Positions 31,662-39,296 of a DNA stretch of 48,778 nt are shown here, piece by piece. Source of the DNA: an uncultured Clostridium sp. (GTDB taxonomy: Bacteria > Bacillota > Clostridia > TANB77 > CAG-508); assembly GCA_948467495.1 (NCBI GenBank), contig CAOKEO010000010.1, forward strand, positions 1-48,778. The letters are read 5' to 3'. Every line of letters starts with the position of its first letter. Position 1 is the stretch's first letter. Below the pieces are notes generated by a model, which saw only the letters and a program-made list of their open reading frames with translations, ran no database searches and had not been told where the DNA came from. The translations under genes were made by a program, and so were the position numbers.

Positions 31662-31741
31662 AATAATTTTAAATTAGGCATTAACAAAGATTAAATAGTC
31701 AATTTTGTAGAATATGATAGTGTCATTAGAATAGGAGGAGC
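31643..31741 (+). promoter_or_regulatory. Putative translational attenuator of the ABC-F gene
   Basis: Anti-Shine-Dalgarno GCTCCTTCT (31643-31651) faces AGGAGGAGC (31733-31741) across 81 bases. With a two-base bulge, ATT before the first arm can also pair with AAT of the ABC-F start region, so both the site and the AUG would be hidden. A small hairpin AAATTAT/ATAATTT (31653-31669) lies between the arms. Confidence 0.6.
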
Positions 31742-31742
31742 A

Positions 31743-33227
31743 ATGTCTTTAATAAGTGTAAATAATTTAACTTTTGGATATGATGGAAGCTATAGCAATA
31801 TATTTGAAGATGTATCATTTAATATAGATACTAATTGGAAATTAGGCTTAATTGGTAGAAATGGTAAAGGAAAAACTACATTCTTAAAGTTATTGCAGGG
31901 AAAATATGAATATAAAGGAACAATATCTAAAAATGTTGATGTTGATTATTTTCCTTTTGAAGTAACAAACAAAAGTAGAATTTCAATAGAAATAGTAAAT
32001 GAAATTGCTCCAAATGTTGCAGATTGGGAAATTATAAAAGAATTGAACTTGCTTAATACTAATACAGAAATATTATATAGGAATTTTAATTTATTAAGTG
32101 GTGGAGAGCAAATAAAGATACTTTTAATAAGCCTATTTTTAAAAGGAAATAATTTTTTACTTATAGATGAGCCTACCAATCATTTGGATATTGAAACAAG
32201 AAATAATTTAGTTAAGTATTTAGAAAATAAAAAGGGATTTATAGCCGTCTCTCACGATAGAAATTTTTTAGATAAGGTTGTAAATCATATAATTGCTATA
32301 AATAATACTAATATTGAAATTAGGCAAGGTAATTTTTCCTCTTGGAAAGAAAACAAGGATAGACAAGATAATTTTGAAATAATGCAAAATGAAAAGTTAC
32401 AAAAAGATATAAATAGGCTTGAAGTTGCCTCTAGAAATTCTGCAAAATGGTCAAACGAAGCAGAAAAGGGAAAAAGTAAAAAATACAATTCAGAAACTAC
32501 AATAGACAAAGGATATGTAGGACATAAGGCTTCCAAAATGATGAAAAGTTCAAAAGTTATGGAACAGAGAACAAAAAAAGCAATAGATGAAAAAGCTAAT
32601 TTATTAAGAAATATAGATAGAAATGAAGCTTTAAAAATTATTCCTTTAGAAAGTAATAAAAATCCGTTAATTTTAGCCAATAAAGTTCAGATAAAGTACA
32701 ATAAACAAGCAATATTCAAACCTATTTCCTTTGAAATAAATAATGGAGATAGAATTGCAATAATTGGTAAAAATGGAATGGGAAAGTCAAGCATACTAAA
32801 ACTTATTATGGGAAAAGAAATACAATATACTGGAGAATTTAAAAAAGCAAATGATTTGAAAATATCTTATGTATCACAAAGTACAGAAGATTTAAAAGGA
32901 AATTTAAAAACTTTTGCACAAGATAATAAAATAGATGAAAGCATCTTCAAAGCAATGTTAATAAAAATGGGGTTATCAAAATCAGATTTTGATACCAATA
33001 TACAAGATATGAGTGAAGGTCAAAAGAAAAAGGTTTTAATTGCAAAAAGTATATCAGAACAAGTCAATATTTATATATGGGATGAGCCTTTGAATTATAT
33101 TGATATATTAACAAGAATACAGATAGAAGATACTATTTTAAATTACAAACCTACTCTTGTTTTTGTAGAACACGATGAAACATTTATCGAAAAAGTGGCA
33201 ACAAAAATTATAAATGTAGAGAGATAG
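31743..33227 (+). CDS. ABC-F ribosomal protection protein (Lsa/Vga type)
   Basis: A 494-residue soluble protein with two ATPase domains and no membrane part. Domain 1: GRNGKGKT (Walker A), LSGGEQ, LLIDEPTNHLD. Domain 2: GKNGMGKSS, MSEGQKKKV and WDEPLNYID, the variant Walker B end typical of Lsa/Vga proteins. The charged linker between (about 195-290) is the ribosome-reaching antibiotic-resistance domain. Family knowledge: these proteins displace lincosamides, streptogramin A and pleuromutilins from the 50S subunit. ATG 31743 follows AGGAGGAGC. Drug range untested; the leader architecture supports antibiotic induction. Confidence 0.9.
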   Translation: MSLISVNNLTFGYDGSYSNIFEDVSFNIDTNWKLGLIGRNGKGKTTFLKLLQGKYEYKGTISKNVDVDYFPFEVTNKSRISIEIVNEIAPNVADWEIIKELNLLNTNTEILYRNFNLLSGGEQIKILLISLFLKGNNFLLIDEPTNHLDIETRNNLVKYLENKKGFIAVSHDRNFLDKVVNHIIAINNTNIEIRQGNFSSWKENKDRQDNFEIMQNEKLQKDINRLEVASRNSAKWSNEAEKGKSKKYNSETTIDKGYVGHKASKMMKSSKVMEQRTKKAIDEKANLLRNIDRNEALKIIPLESNKNPLILANKVQIKYNKQAIFKPISFEINNGDRIAIIGKNGMGKSSILKLIMGKEIQYTGEFKKANDLKISYVSQSTEDLKGNLKTFAQDNKIDESIFKAMLIKMGLSKSDFDTNIQDMSEGQKKKVLIAKSISEQVNIYIWDEPLNYIDILTRIQIEDTILNYKPTLVFVEHDETFIEKVATKIINVER

Positions 33228-33253
33228 GTGTGCGAAAAATTACAATAAGTAGA

Positions 33254-33290
33254 GTAGATAATAAGTTAAATTATCTGCTCATTTTTTATA
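33254..33290 (+). terminator. Terminator after the ABC-F gene
   Basis: GTAGATAAT and ATTATCTGC pair around AAGTTAA, followed by TCATTTTTT. A similar CAGATAATT hairpin ends the XRE gene at 41.85 kb. Confidence 0.75.
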
Positions 33291-33292
33291 AA

Positions 33293-33327
33293 TATGACAG
33301 ACAGATGTCATATTTATATGATATAAT
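33293..33327 (+). promoter_or_regulatory. Operator and promoter of the WYL regulator (copy 1)
   Basis: TATGACA (33293-33299) and TGTCATA (33306-33312) form a perfect 7-bp dyad with a 6-base centre, covering the -35 region; TATAAT lies at 33322-33327. The same arrangement recurs at 34230-34265 after the regulator gene. Autoregulation by the WYL protein is inferred. Confidence 0.7.
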
Positions 33328-33344
33328 AATTGCAGGAGGAAAAC

Positions 33345-34229
33345 ATGCAAATAAATAATAGATTATTTGAAATAGTGTATATACTAATGCAAAAGAAGAA
33401 AGTTACAGCAAAAGAACTAGCAAATAAATTTGAAGTATCAACTAGAACTATATATAGAGATATAGAAACATTAAGTGGTGCGAACATACCAATTTATGCA
33501 AGTAAGGGAAAAGATGGAGGTATAGGAATTTTAGATGAATATGTATTAAATAAAACAATACTTTCTGAAAAAGAACAAAATCAGATTTTGTTTGCCTTGC
33601 AAGGAATGAAAAAAGTAAAAGGACATGATGAAGAAGATATTTTGGAGAAGTTAAGTATATTATTTAATAAAAAAATAAATGATTGGCTAAAAGTTGATTT
33701 TTCTAATTGGAGTAATATACAAGAAGAACGATTTGACATTATTAAATCTGCAATTTTAAATAAGCAACTAGTACAATTTACTTATTATAATTCTAAGGGA
33801 GAAGAAAGTAGAAGAATTGTAGAGCCATTGCAAATATGGTTTAAAGATAAATCATGGTATCTAATAAGTTATTGTAGAAATAAAGAAGATTACAGAATTT
33901 TCAAAATTACTAGAATAAAAGAAATTAAGATATTACAAGAACATTTTAAAAGAGAGCTACCAAAAGAAGAAAAATATAATTTTAAAAATATATTACTTGA
34001 ATTAGAAATAAGTAAAGAAATGGCTTATAGAGTATATGATGAATTTGAAAATAGCGAAATCTCTAAAAAAGAAAATGGAAACTTTATTGTAAAAGTAGAA
34101 TATATAGAGAATGAATGGGTATATAGCTATATTTTATCTTTTGGAGAACATATAAAAGTTATAGCACCCAATAGAGCAAAAAATATTATAAAAGATAAAT
34201 TACAAAAAATTTTAAAAAATTATTTATAA
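33345..34229 (+). CDS. YafY/DeoR-type WYL-domain transcriptional regulator
   Basis: A 294-residue regulator. Residues 1-55 are an HTH_11 winged helix (LMQKKKVTAKELANKFEVST, RTIYRDIETLSGANIPIYA). Residues about 140-210 are a WYL domain with LVQFTYYNSKGEESRRIVEP and KDKSWYLISYC, the signature WYL. A C-terminal WCX extension follows. WYL domains bind nucleic acid or small ligands and often control defence or stress genes. ATG 33345 follows GCAGGAGG. Related regulators in Clostridia often sit beside GyrI-like, radical SAM and YoaP genes, remnants of which follow here. Confidence 0.9.
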   Translation: MQINNRLFEIVYILMQKKKVTAKELANKFEVSTRTIYRDIETLSGANIPIYASKGKDGGIGILDEYVLNKTILSEKEQNQILFALQGMKKVKGHDEEDILEKLSILFNKKINDWLKVDFSNWSNIQEERFDIIKSAILNKQLVQFTYYNSKGEESRRIVEPLQIWFKDKSWYLISYCRNKEDYRIFKITRIKEIKILQEHFKRELPKEEKYNFKNILLELEISKEMAYRVYDEFENSEISKKENGNFIVKVEYIENEWVYSYILSFGEHIKVIAPNRAKNIIKDKLQKILKNYL

Positions 34230-34265
34230 TATGACATACAGTTGTCAAGTTATATGATATATACT
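34230..34265 (+). promoter_or_regulatory. Operator and promoter copy 2, downstream of the WYL gene
   Basis: TATGACA (34230-34236), 6 bases, then TGTCAAG (34243-34249), and TATACT at 34260-34265. It aligns over its whole length with the 33293 site, including the TATATGATAT stretch before the -10. An AGGAGG site and ATG 34285 follow, but that start opens a frame of only nine codons. Confidence 0.65.
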
Positions 34266-34286
34266 TCTAGTCAGGAGGTAAAAAAT

Positions 34287-34771
34287 GATAGTAGAAGTCA
34301 TTGTTATCAAGTAGAAGATTTTGATAGAGTAAGAGCAAACAAGAAAACAATTATTTTTTATATGTACTTTAGTTTCTAAAAAGAAGAAACCTTTTTTAGG
34401 CGAAAAGAAATTTTTTGAACTATTTCGGATTTAAAGTAGTAGATAGTATTGCAGACTATGAATTATTAGCATTGCAATTTGAAGATGGCGAAACCCCTAA
34501 ATTCAATGAGATAGCAAGAACTATGAAAATAGATAATCAAGATTTTACAATTTACTATAGCAATGAATGTCCTTATGTAGAATACGAAGTAAAAGAACCG
34601 ACAGAATATGCAAAAGAGAATAACATTAAAATTAACTTTATAAAAATAGATTCATTAGAAAAAGCAAAAAATGCGCCTTGTATTTTTAATAACTGGGCTA
34701 ATTTCTATAAAGGAGAATTTGTATCTAATACAATATTAAATGCAAATTCATTTAAAAAGTTAATAGAGTAA
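34287..34771 (+). pseudogene. Chimeric remnant: radical SAM fragment joined to YoaP C-terminus
   Basis: Bases 34287-34343 are nearly identical to 44764-44820, inside the intact radical SAM gene. Then, after a junction at about 34344-34358, the sequence matches 45881 to 46290, the second half of the YoaP-like acetyltransferase gene. About 1 kb between is deleted. ATG 34415 opens 118 residues covering the end of the GNAT domain and the YoaP domain (FTIYYSNECPYVEYEV); this lacks the acetyl-CoA site and has no ribosome binding site. It shows that a diverged second copy of the 44-46 kb operon once lay directly behind the WYL regulator. Confidence 0.8.
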
Positions 34772-34878
34772 AAAATTACAATCGGTAGGAAAAGTAATTA
34801 AGCCCCAAATTACTTGTTCTTTATGATATAATCAAAACAGAAGATAGAATTTAAAAATTAGAAAGGTGAGGTAAAATT

Positions 34879-35331
34879 ATGGTACATTTAGTATATTGTG
34901 ATGATAAGTCAAAAGAATTATTAAAAATTTTAGATGGTAGTAAGACAATGATTATAAGAGGAGCAGCAGGGAGAAAAATACCACATAGCAGAGTATTCAA
35001 AGATGAGATACTTTATTTTATGGAAAAAGGAACAAAAAAAATAACAGCAAAAGCAGTTGTAACAGATGTTCTAAACTATGTAAAATTAAGTGATGAAGAA
35101 ATAACAAAAACGATGGAAGACAATAACAATAAATTACAGCTAACGGATAAGCAAAAAGAAAGATGGCACAAAAAATGCTTGTGTTTAGTTGAATTTAAAA
35201 ATGTAGAAGAAATTACAGCATTAGATTTTGACCATCAAGGAAATATGGATGATTGGTTAATTATTGAAAAAATAGAAGATGTAGTTGTAGGGACAAGCAT
35301 TCCTTATAATTATGAAAAATCAAAATTTTAA
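34879..35331 (+). CDS. ASCH/PUA-like protein paired with DUF5131
   Basis: A 150-residue protein. The pattern KELLKILDGSKTMIIRGAAG, then DEILYFMEKGTKKITAKAVV, resembles ASCH/EVE/PUA-like folds that bind modified or free nucleic acids, but I cannot name the family. No membrane part. AAAGGTGAGG precedes the ATG. Twelve bases separate it from the DUF5131 gene, so they form an operon. Confidence 0.6.
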   Translation: MVHLVYCDDKSKELLKILDGSKTMIIRGAAGRKIPHSRVFKDEILYFMEKGTKKITAKAVVTDVLNYVKLSDEEITKTMEDNNNKLQLTDKQKERWHKKCLCLVEFKNVEEITALDFDHQGNMDDWLIIEKIEDVVVGTSIPYNYEKSKF

Positions 35332-35343
35332 GGTGGTATAAAT

Positions 35344-36060
35344 ATGGCAATGTGGAATCCGTGGCGAGGTTGTAAAAAATGTAGTGATGGTTGCTTACAT
35401 TGCTATATTCATAAAGGAGATTTCAAAAGAAACGTTAATACAAATGAAATAGCAAAAACAAAAGACTTTGAAAAGCCAATAGAAAAGTTAAAAAATGGCA
35501 ATTATAAAATGAAGTCAGGAATTGTCTATTTATGCTTTTCTACTGATTTTCTAATTGAAGAAGCAGATGAGTGGAGAAATGATTGTTGGAAAATGATTAG
35601 AGAAAGACAAGATTGTACTTTTCTGTTTCTAACTAAAAGAATTAATAGATTTATGAAATGTATTCCAAATGACTGGAATAATGGTTATGATAATGTAGTT
35701 GTATGTTGTACGATTGAAAATCAAAAAAATGCAGATTATAAATTATCAATATTTAGAGATTTACCAATAAAACATAAATGCATAACAGCACAGCCACTAT
35801 TAGAAAACATTGATATAGAAAAATATCTTGATAATATAGAACTTGTAGTTGTAGGTGGCGAATCTGATATAAATGCTAGACCACTAGAATTTGATTGGGT
35901 ATTAAATATTAGGAAGCAATGTATTAGAAAAAATGTCAATTTTGAATTTAGACAATGTGGAACTTATTTTATAAAAGATGGGAAACAATATAAATTGCAA
36001 ACAAAAGACTTAATTAAACAAGCAAAGTTAGCAAATATTGATTATAAAAGTAATTGCTAA
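35344..36060 (+). CDS. DUF5131 family protein (phage Gp37/Gp68-like)
   Basis: A 238-residue protein that starts MAMWNPWRGCKKCSDGCLHC, the family's CxxC...C cluster for a probable iron-sulfur centre, and contains LCFSTDFLIEEADEWR, FLFLTKRINRFM and VVVGGESDINARPLEFDWV. DUF5131 proteins are radical-SAM-like and frequent in phages and mobile elements. The reaction is unknown. AAGGTGG precedes the ATG. Confidence 0.85.
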   Translation: MAMWNPWRGCKKCSDGCLHCYIHKGDFKRNVNTNEIAKTKDFEKPIEKLKNGNYKMKSGIVYLCFSTDFLIEEADEWRNDCWKMIRERQDCTFLFLTKRINRFMKCIPNDWNNGYDNVVVCCTIENQKNADYKLSIFRDLPIKHKCITAQPLLENIDIEKYLDNIELVVVGGESDINARPLEFDWVLNIRKQCIRKNVNFEFRQCGTYFIKDGKQYKLQTKDLIKQAKLANIDYKSNC

Positions 36061-36086
36061 ATTAGAATTTTGAGTATGGATAAAGA

Positions 36087-36278
36087 GTAGATAAATCACA
36101 ACTTTCTCATATACGTACGACTGTTGGCGAAACAGTTACAAATGCTTATCAAACAGTTAATTTGAGTTTTGGAGTGATTATTCAAGCAAATAGTGGAGAT
36201 ATTTTAAGAGTAAAAAATAATTCAGGAACAGTAATTGAATTATTACAACCAAATATAGATATGATAAGAATAAAATAA
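36087..36278 (+). pseudogene. Exosporium-type (BclA/BclB C-terminal) domain remnant
   Basis: Translation gives TVGETVTNAYQTVNLSFGVI, then IQANSGDILRVKNNSGTVIE, ending at TAA 36276-36278. This resembles the jelly-roll C-terminal domain of collagen-like exosporium or surface glycoproteins. No start codon or ribosome binding site and no collagen (Gly-x-y) region are present, so it is a C-terminal scrap. Confidence 0.5.
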
Positions 36279-36317
36279 ATATAAAAGATAGATAGCCTAA
36301 GAATTATGAAGTTGTAA

Positions 36318-36363
36318 AATGAAAGTACACACAAAAAAATTGTGATTTACTTTCATTTTTTGT
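36318..36363 (+). terminator. Intrinsic terminator
   Basis: AATGAAAGTA pairs with TACTTTCATT over 10 bp, followed by TTTT. Confidence 0.8.
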
Positions 36364-36420
36364 GTTATAATCATTATGAATTTCAAGAAAGAAGTTGTAT
36401 TGTTCTAGGAAAAGGCAATA

Positions 36421-36627
36421 GTGAAAGAGAAGGGATTAACTATTGAGGATATAAAACTTGGAAGCTCATCATCTAGAAATCCAAATCTCGTAAATATATT
36501 CCATAGATTGAACTTTGTAGAAGCGTATTCTTGTTGTATTACCAAAACTAAACCTAAAAAACGAATATGTATTAATTATAGATTATTTAAAACAAATTTT
36601 ATGATGTTAAAAATAATTTATTTGTAA
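36421..36627 (+). pseudogene. AlbA_2/RecG-like regulator C-terminal remnant
   Basis: GLTIEDIKLGSSSSRNPNLV followed by NIFHRLNFVEAYS matches the segment before the conserved GTGI motif in ATP-binding AlbA_2/RecG-like transcriptional regulators. After EAYS the frame leaves the family sequence. The GTG at 36421 has no convincing ribosome binding site. A short remnant; confidence is limited by length. Confidence 0.5.
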
Positions 36628-37053
36628 AAAGGCTACACAAATAAAAAATAATGTGATACAATAAAAAACGAAAATTATAAAAGCACATTGAAATGTATGA
36701 AACGAATGTTGACTAAACAATAAAAAGTAAATTTTGTATAATGCTTTTGAGAGCAATTTTGGAGCAATCGTTTCAACTTAAGAACTACCAAGACCCACTA
36801 CAATCAACAAAGTCAGGCAAAGAAAAAATGAGTAAATTAAGTGGTTAGAGGTTCGCAAACCTTGAAAATAGAGGAAAAGTCAAAAAGGAGGAGAAAGATA
36901 TGAGTCGGACATAGTAAATGGCATAATGTGAATTCCTCTATCCTTAGAGCCACAACGAGTTTATTTTTAAATTAGATACTTTAGGCACAATTTTGGCACA
37001 ATTCAATCAACAAAAAACAACACAAAACCACAAAGAACAACAAATAAATAATG

Positions 37054-37111
37054 AAAATGTAAACCATATTTTATTGAGATTTATGCTCTATAAAGTATGA
37101 TTATTTTTATT
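37054..37111 (+). repeat. 58-base hairpin repeat, copy A
   Basis: Matches 37581-37638 at about 50 of 58 positions. The differences in the arms weaken pairing here, while copy B forms a perfect 10-bp stem. Copy A may be a degenerate terminator left by a tandem duplication of about 527 bp. Confidence 0.65.
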
Positions 37112-37318
37112 AAAAATGAATAAGTAAAAAATAATAAATACAAAAATTATTTGTGAGAATGGAATTAAGAAATAAGACTAATAGAATTAACATAATGCAA
37201 CACAGATGATGTTATATTTATAAAGATTTACTAATAGGTACAACTAAAAATGCATTATTATATTACAAAAGAATCCTTAAAAATGATTAACATAATTGAA
37301 AACAGTTTTTGCAAATAC

Positions 37319-37347
37319 TTGATTTTGTAAATATTTTGTTGTAAAAT
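37319..37347 (+). promoter_or_regulatory. Likely promoter of the structured RNA
   Basis: TTGATT at 37319-37324, 17-base spacer, TAAAAT at 37342-37347. A second possible -10, TATAAT, lies at 37351-37356 without a good -35. Confidence 0.45.
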
Positions 37348-37353
37348 GTTTAT

Positions 37354-37638
37354 AATAATAGTTGCAATTTATCTTGCATAGCAGGTGCGACTGCCACAAT
37401 AACCTAAAATTCAGGAAAAGGTATAGCCTTTTAAGTTAGTTGGGTAACGGAAAAACCTAAAATTCGGGCAAGAGTATAGCTCTTGGGGTTGGTTAGGCAA
37501 CGGAAAAATCGCAAGTTAAAGAGAAGGAATTATGGTACTGCGGTATGAAAATACTTCTCTTTATAAAAGTTTTTAAGGTAAAAATGTAAGCCATATTTTA
37601 TTGAGATTTATACTCTATGAAATATGGCTATTTTCTTT
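37354..37638 (+). ncRNA. Candidate structured RNA with two tandem hairpin domains
   Basis: About 285 nt. Stem CTTGC (37373-37377) with GCAAG (37511-37515) encloses a GCAG/CTGC hairpin and two tandem 53-nt units (37401-37453 and 37454-37506). Each unit starts AACCTAAAATTC, ends AACGGAAA and folds as ACCTAA with TTGGGT or TTAGG, then AATT with a G-U-rich partner, then an apical stem with the same TATAG loop. The apical stems differ but stay paired: AAAAGG/CCTTTT versus CAAGAG/CTCTTG, which is compensatory change within one molecule. A 9-bp stem AAAGAGAAG/CTTCTCTTT (37518-37562) and a terminator hairpin (37589-37629) follow. No protein frame fits. Class not recognised; raiA-type and type III antitoxin RNAs are the families to compare. 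Confidence 0.65.
37589..37638 (+). terminator. Terminator of the structured RNA (repeat copy B)
   Basis: AGCCATATTT (37589-37598) pairs perfectly with AAATATGGCT (37620-37629), with an inner GAG/CTC pair in the loop, followed by ATTTTCTTT. Confidence 0.7.
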
Positions 37639-37787
37639 AGAAAAATTAATTAAAATACACAAATAATGTTTGTATGAAGAATGACTAAAAAATAATAATC
37701 TGAATCAACATAAAGTGAAACAAAATCATATTTATTTTTCTAATAATATACTAAGAAAAGGATTTTTGACAAATTTTAGGAATAATA

Positions 37788-37830
37788 TTTACAAACGTAC
37801 AACAAAATGATAAAATTGTAGTACATTTGT
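37788..37830 (+). promoter_or_regulatory. abiE promoter and operator
   Basis: TTTACA (37788-37793), 17-base spacer, TAAAAT (37811-37816). An inverted repeat, ACAAACGTACAAC (37791-37803) and GTAGTACATTTGT (37818-37830), matches at 11 of 13 positions and brackets the -10. In characterised AbiE systems the AbiEi antitoxin binds inverted repeats in its own promoter and represses it, so this is the expected operator. Confidence 0.7.
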
Positions 37831-37843
37831 AATGGGGGTTAAT

Positions 37844-38425
37844 ATGAAAGTGGAACAAATAAAAAAAGTTTTAAAAAGTAATAATGGCTATATTACATCA
37901 AGTGAATTTGAACAAAATGGAATACCAAGAAGATATATTCCTGAATTAATAGAAAAAGGATTAATTAGAAAAATAGCAAGAGGCTTATATATTGATAATG
38001 AGCTAATTGAAGATGATTATTATATTTTACAAAAACGTTATAATAATGTTATTTATTCATATAATACGGCATTTCATTTACTAAATTTGAGTGAAAGAGC
38101 ACCATATGAAATTGATGTAACAACATATTTTCATAAAAGTATTAGGGAAAAAGTAAAGATTCATTATGTATCAAAAGAAAAATTAAACATAGGAAAAATT
38201 ACTACTACAAGCCCATATAGTAATCCTATAAAAGTATATAATGCAGAGAGATGTATATGTGATATGCTAAAAAATCAAGATGAATATGATATAGAATTAT
38301 ATAATAAGATTTTGAAAAATTATTTTAACTCAAAAGATAAAAACCTAAAGCTATTAGATGAATATGCCAAAATTTTTAATGTATATGAAAAATTAACCAC
38401 TATAATGGAGGTATTAATTAAGTGA
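37844..38425 (+). CDS. abiEi: AbiEi-type antitoxin and transcriptional repressor
   Basis: A 193-residue protein. The N-terminal winged helix (VLKSNNGYITSSEFEQNGIP, RRYIPELIEKGLIRKIARGL) and the following SYNTAFHLLNLSER and VYNAERCICDML blocks match the type IV antitoxin AbiEi family. It acts as repressor at the abiE promoter and counters the AbiEii nucleotidyltransferase without direct binding. ATG 37844 follows GGGGG at 5 bases; ATG 37832 would place that site inside the gene. Overlaps abiEii by 4 bases. Confidence 0.88.
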   Translation: MKVEQIKKVLKSNNGYITSSEFEQNGIPRRYIPELIEKGLIRKIARGLYIDNELIEDDYYILQKRYNNVIYSYNTAFHLLNLSERAPYEIDVTTYFHKSIREKVKIHYVSKEKLNIGKITTTSPYSNPIKVYNAERCICDMLKNQDEYDIELYNKILKNYFNSKDKNLKLLDEYAKIFNVYEKLTTIMEVLIK

Positions 38426-39276
38426 TAAAATATAAAGAACTAAAGGAAAAGTCAAAAGAGCTAGAACGAAAATATAAATTAAATCATTATGAACTATTAC
38501 AAAGATTTATGTTTGAAAGAATATTAGAAAGAATTTCAGTTTCAAAATATCAAGAGAATTTTATACTAAAAGGTGGTTTGTTATTGTCTGCATTATTTGG
38601 AATTGACAATAGAACTACAAGAGATATGGATACAACAATTAAGGGATTGAATATTTCTAAAGAGAAAATGATAAATGTTTTGAATGAAATACTAAATATT
38701 AATTTAAAAGACGGTGTGAAATTTGAATTGATTGATATAACTGATATAAGAGAAGATGATGAATATGGCGGAAACAAATATCACTTAATTGGAAAATTAG
38801 AAAATCTTAAAATTAATTTAGATATTGATATTTCTACAGGAGATAAAGTTATGCCAAAAGAGTTAGAGTATAGTTATCCATCATTATTTGAAGATAAAAA
38901 GATATTAATTTATACATATAATACAGAAACAATAATAGCAGAAAAAATTGAAACCATTTTAAGAAGAGGACAATACAACAGTAGAATGAAGGATTATTAT
39001 GATATACATATGTTTCTAAGTAAATTTAAAGATAATATTGATATTAATATTTTAAAGTTATCAATAAAAAATACATTTGATAAAAGAGAATCATTTAGTT
39101 ATTTAAAAGATTATGAACAAATTTTAGATGGTATAGTTTCATATGATAGAATTGTAAATCTATGGAAGGGATATGCTAAAAAGAATAAATATGCAAAAGA
39201 TATTAAGTTTGAAGAAATAATAAGAGAACTAAAAGAATTTATTTCAAGTTTAGATATAGAAGCTGTAACTGTTTAA
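38422..39276 (+). CDS. abiEii: AbiEii/AbiGii nucleotidyltransferase toxin
   Basis: A 284-residue toxin of the DNA polymerase beta-like nucleotidyltransferase superfamily. Seen: FILKGGLLLSALFG and RTTRDMDTTIKG (GG and D-x-D motifs), KINLDIDISTGD with further acidic residues, and the C-terminal TIIAEKIETILRRGQYNSRM plus KDYYDIHMF. Relatives abort phage infection by modifying tRNA or using GTP. The start is GTG 38422 with GGAGG about 10 bases upstream, overlapping the antitoxin stop: a typical coupled pair. Confidence 0.92.
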   Translation: MIKYKELKEKSKELERKYKLNHYELLQRFMFERILERISVSKYQENFILKGGLLLSALFGIDNRTTRDMDTTIKGLNISKEKMINVLNEILNINLKDGVKFELIDITDIREDDEYGGNKYHLIGKLENLKINLDIDISTGDKVMPKELEYSYPSLFEDKKILIYTYNTETIIAEKIETILRRGQYNSRMKDYYDIHMFLSKFKDNIDINILKLSIKNTFDKRESFSYLKDYEQILDGIVSYDRIVNLWKGYAKKNKYAKDIKFEEIIRELKEFISSLDIEAVTV

Positions 39277-39296
39277 ATAGAAGAAAAGGAGAATTC

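Larger units (their letters stand above)
36628..37353. other. Gene-free region before the structured RNA
   Basis: No credible gene. It contains two related motifs, AGCAATTTTGGAGCAAT (about 36752) and GCACAATTTTGGCACAAT (about 36985), which could be traces of element ends. It also holds long arms AGAGGAA (about 36870) and TTCCTCT (about 36943), and a perfect AAAGGAGGAG site followed by a four-codon frame (ATG at 36901). The 58-base hairpin repeat copy A is at 37054-37111. Confidence 0.5.

Noticed and set aside
36741..36848. Possible 35-codon gene on the plus strand (ATG near 36741)
   Set aside because: No ribosome binding site, no recognisable composition, and no neighbour suggesting a role.
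36901..36915. Four-codon frame after a perfect AAAGGAGGAG site
   Set aside because: Too short to call a gene. It may be a decayed start left by a deletion.
37354..37830. Reading the tandem-hairpin RNA as a type III (ToxIN-like) antitoxin
   Set aside because: Only two units of 53 nt, with a terminator behind them, and no ToxN/CptN/TenpN-like gene follows; the next genes are AbiE, which is a type IV system. Kept only as a family to compare.
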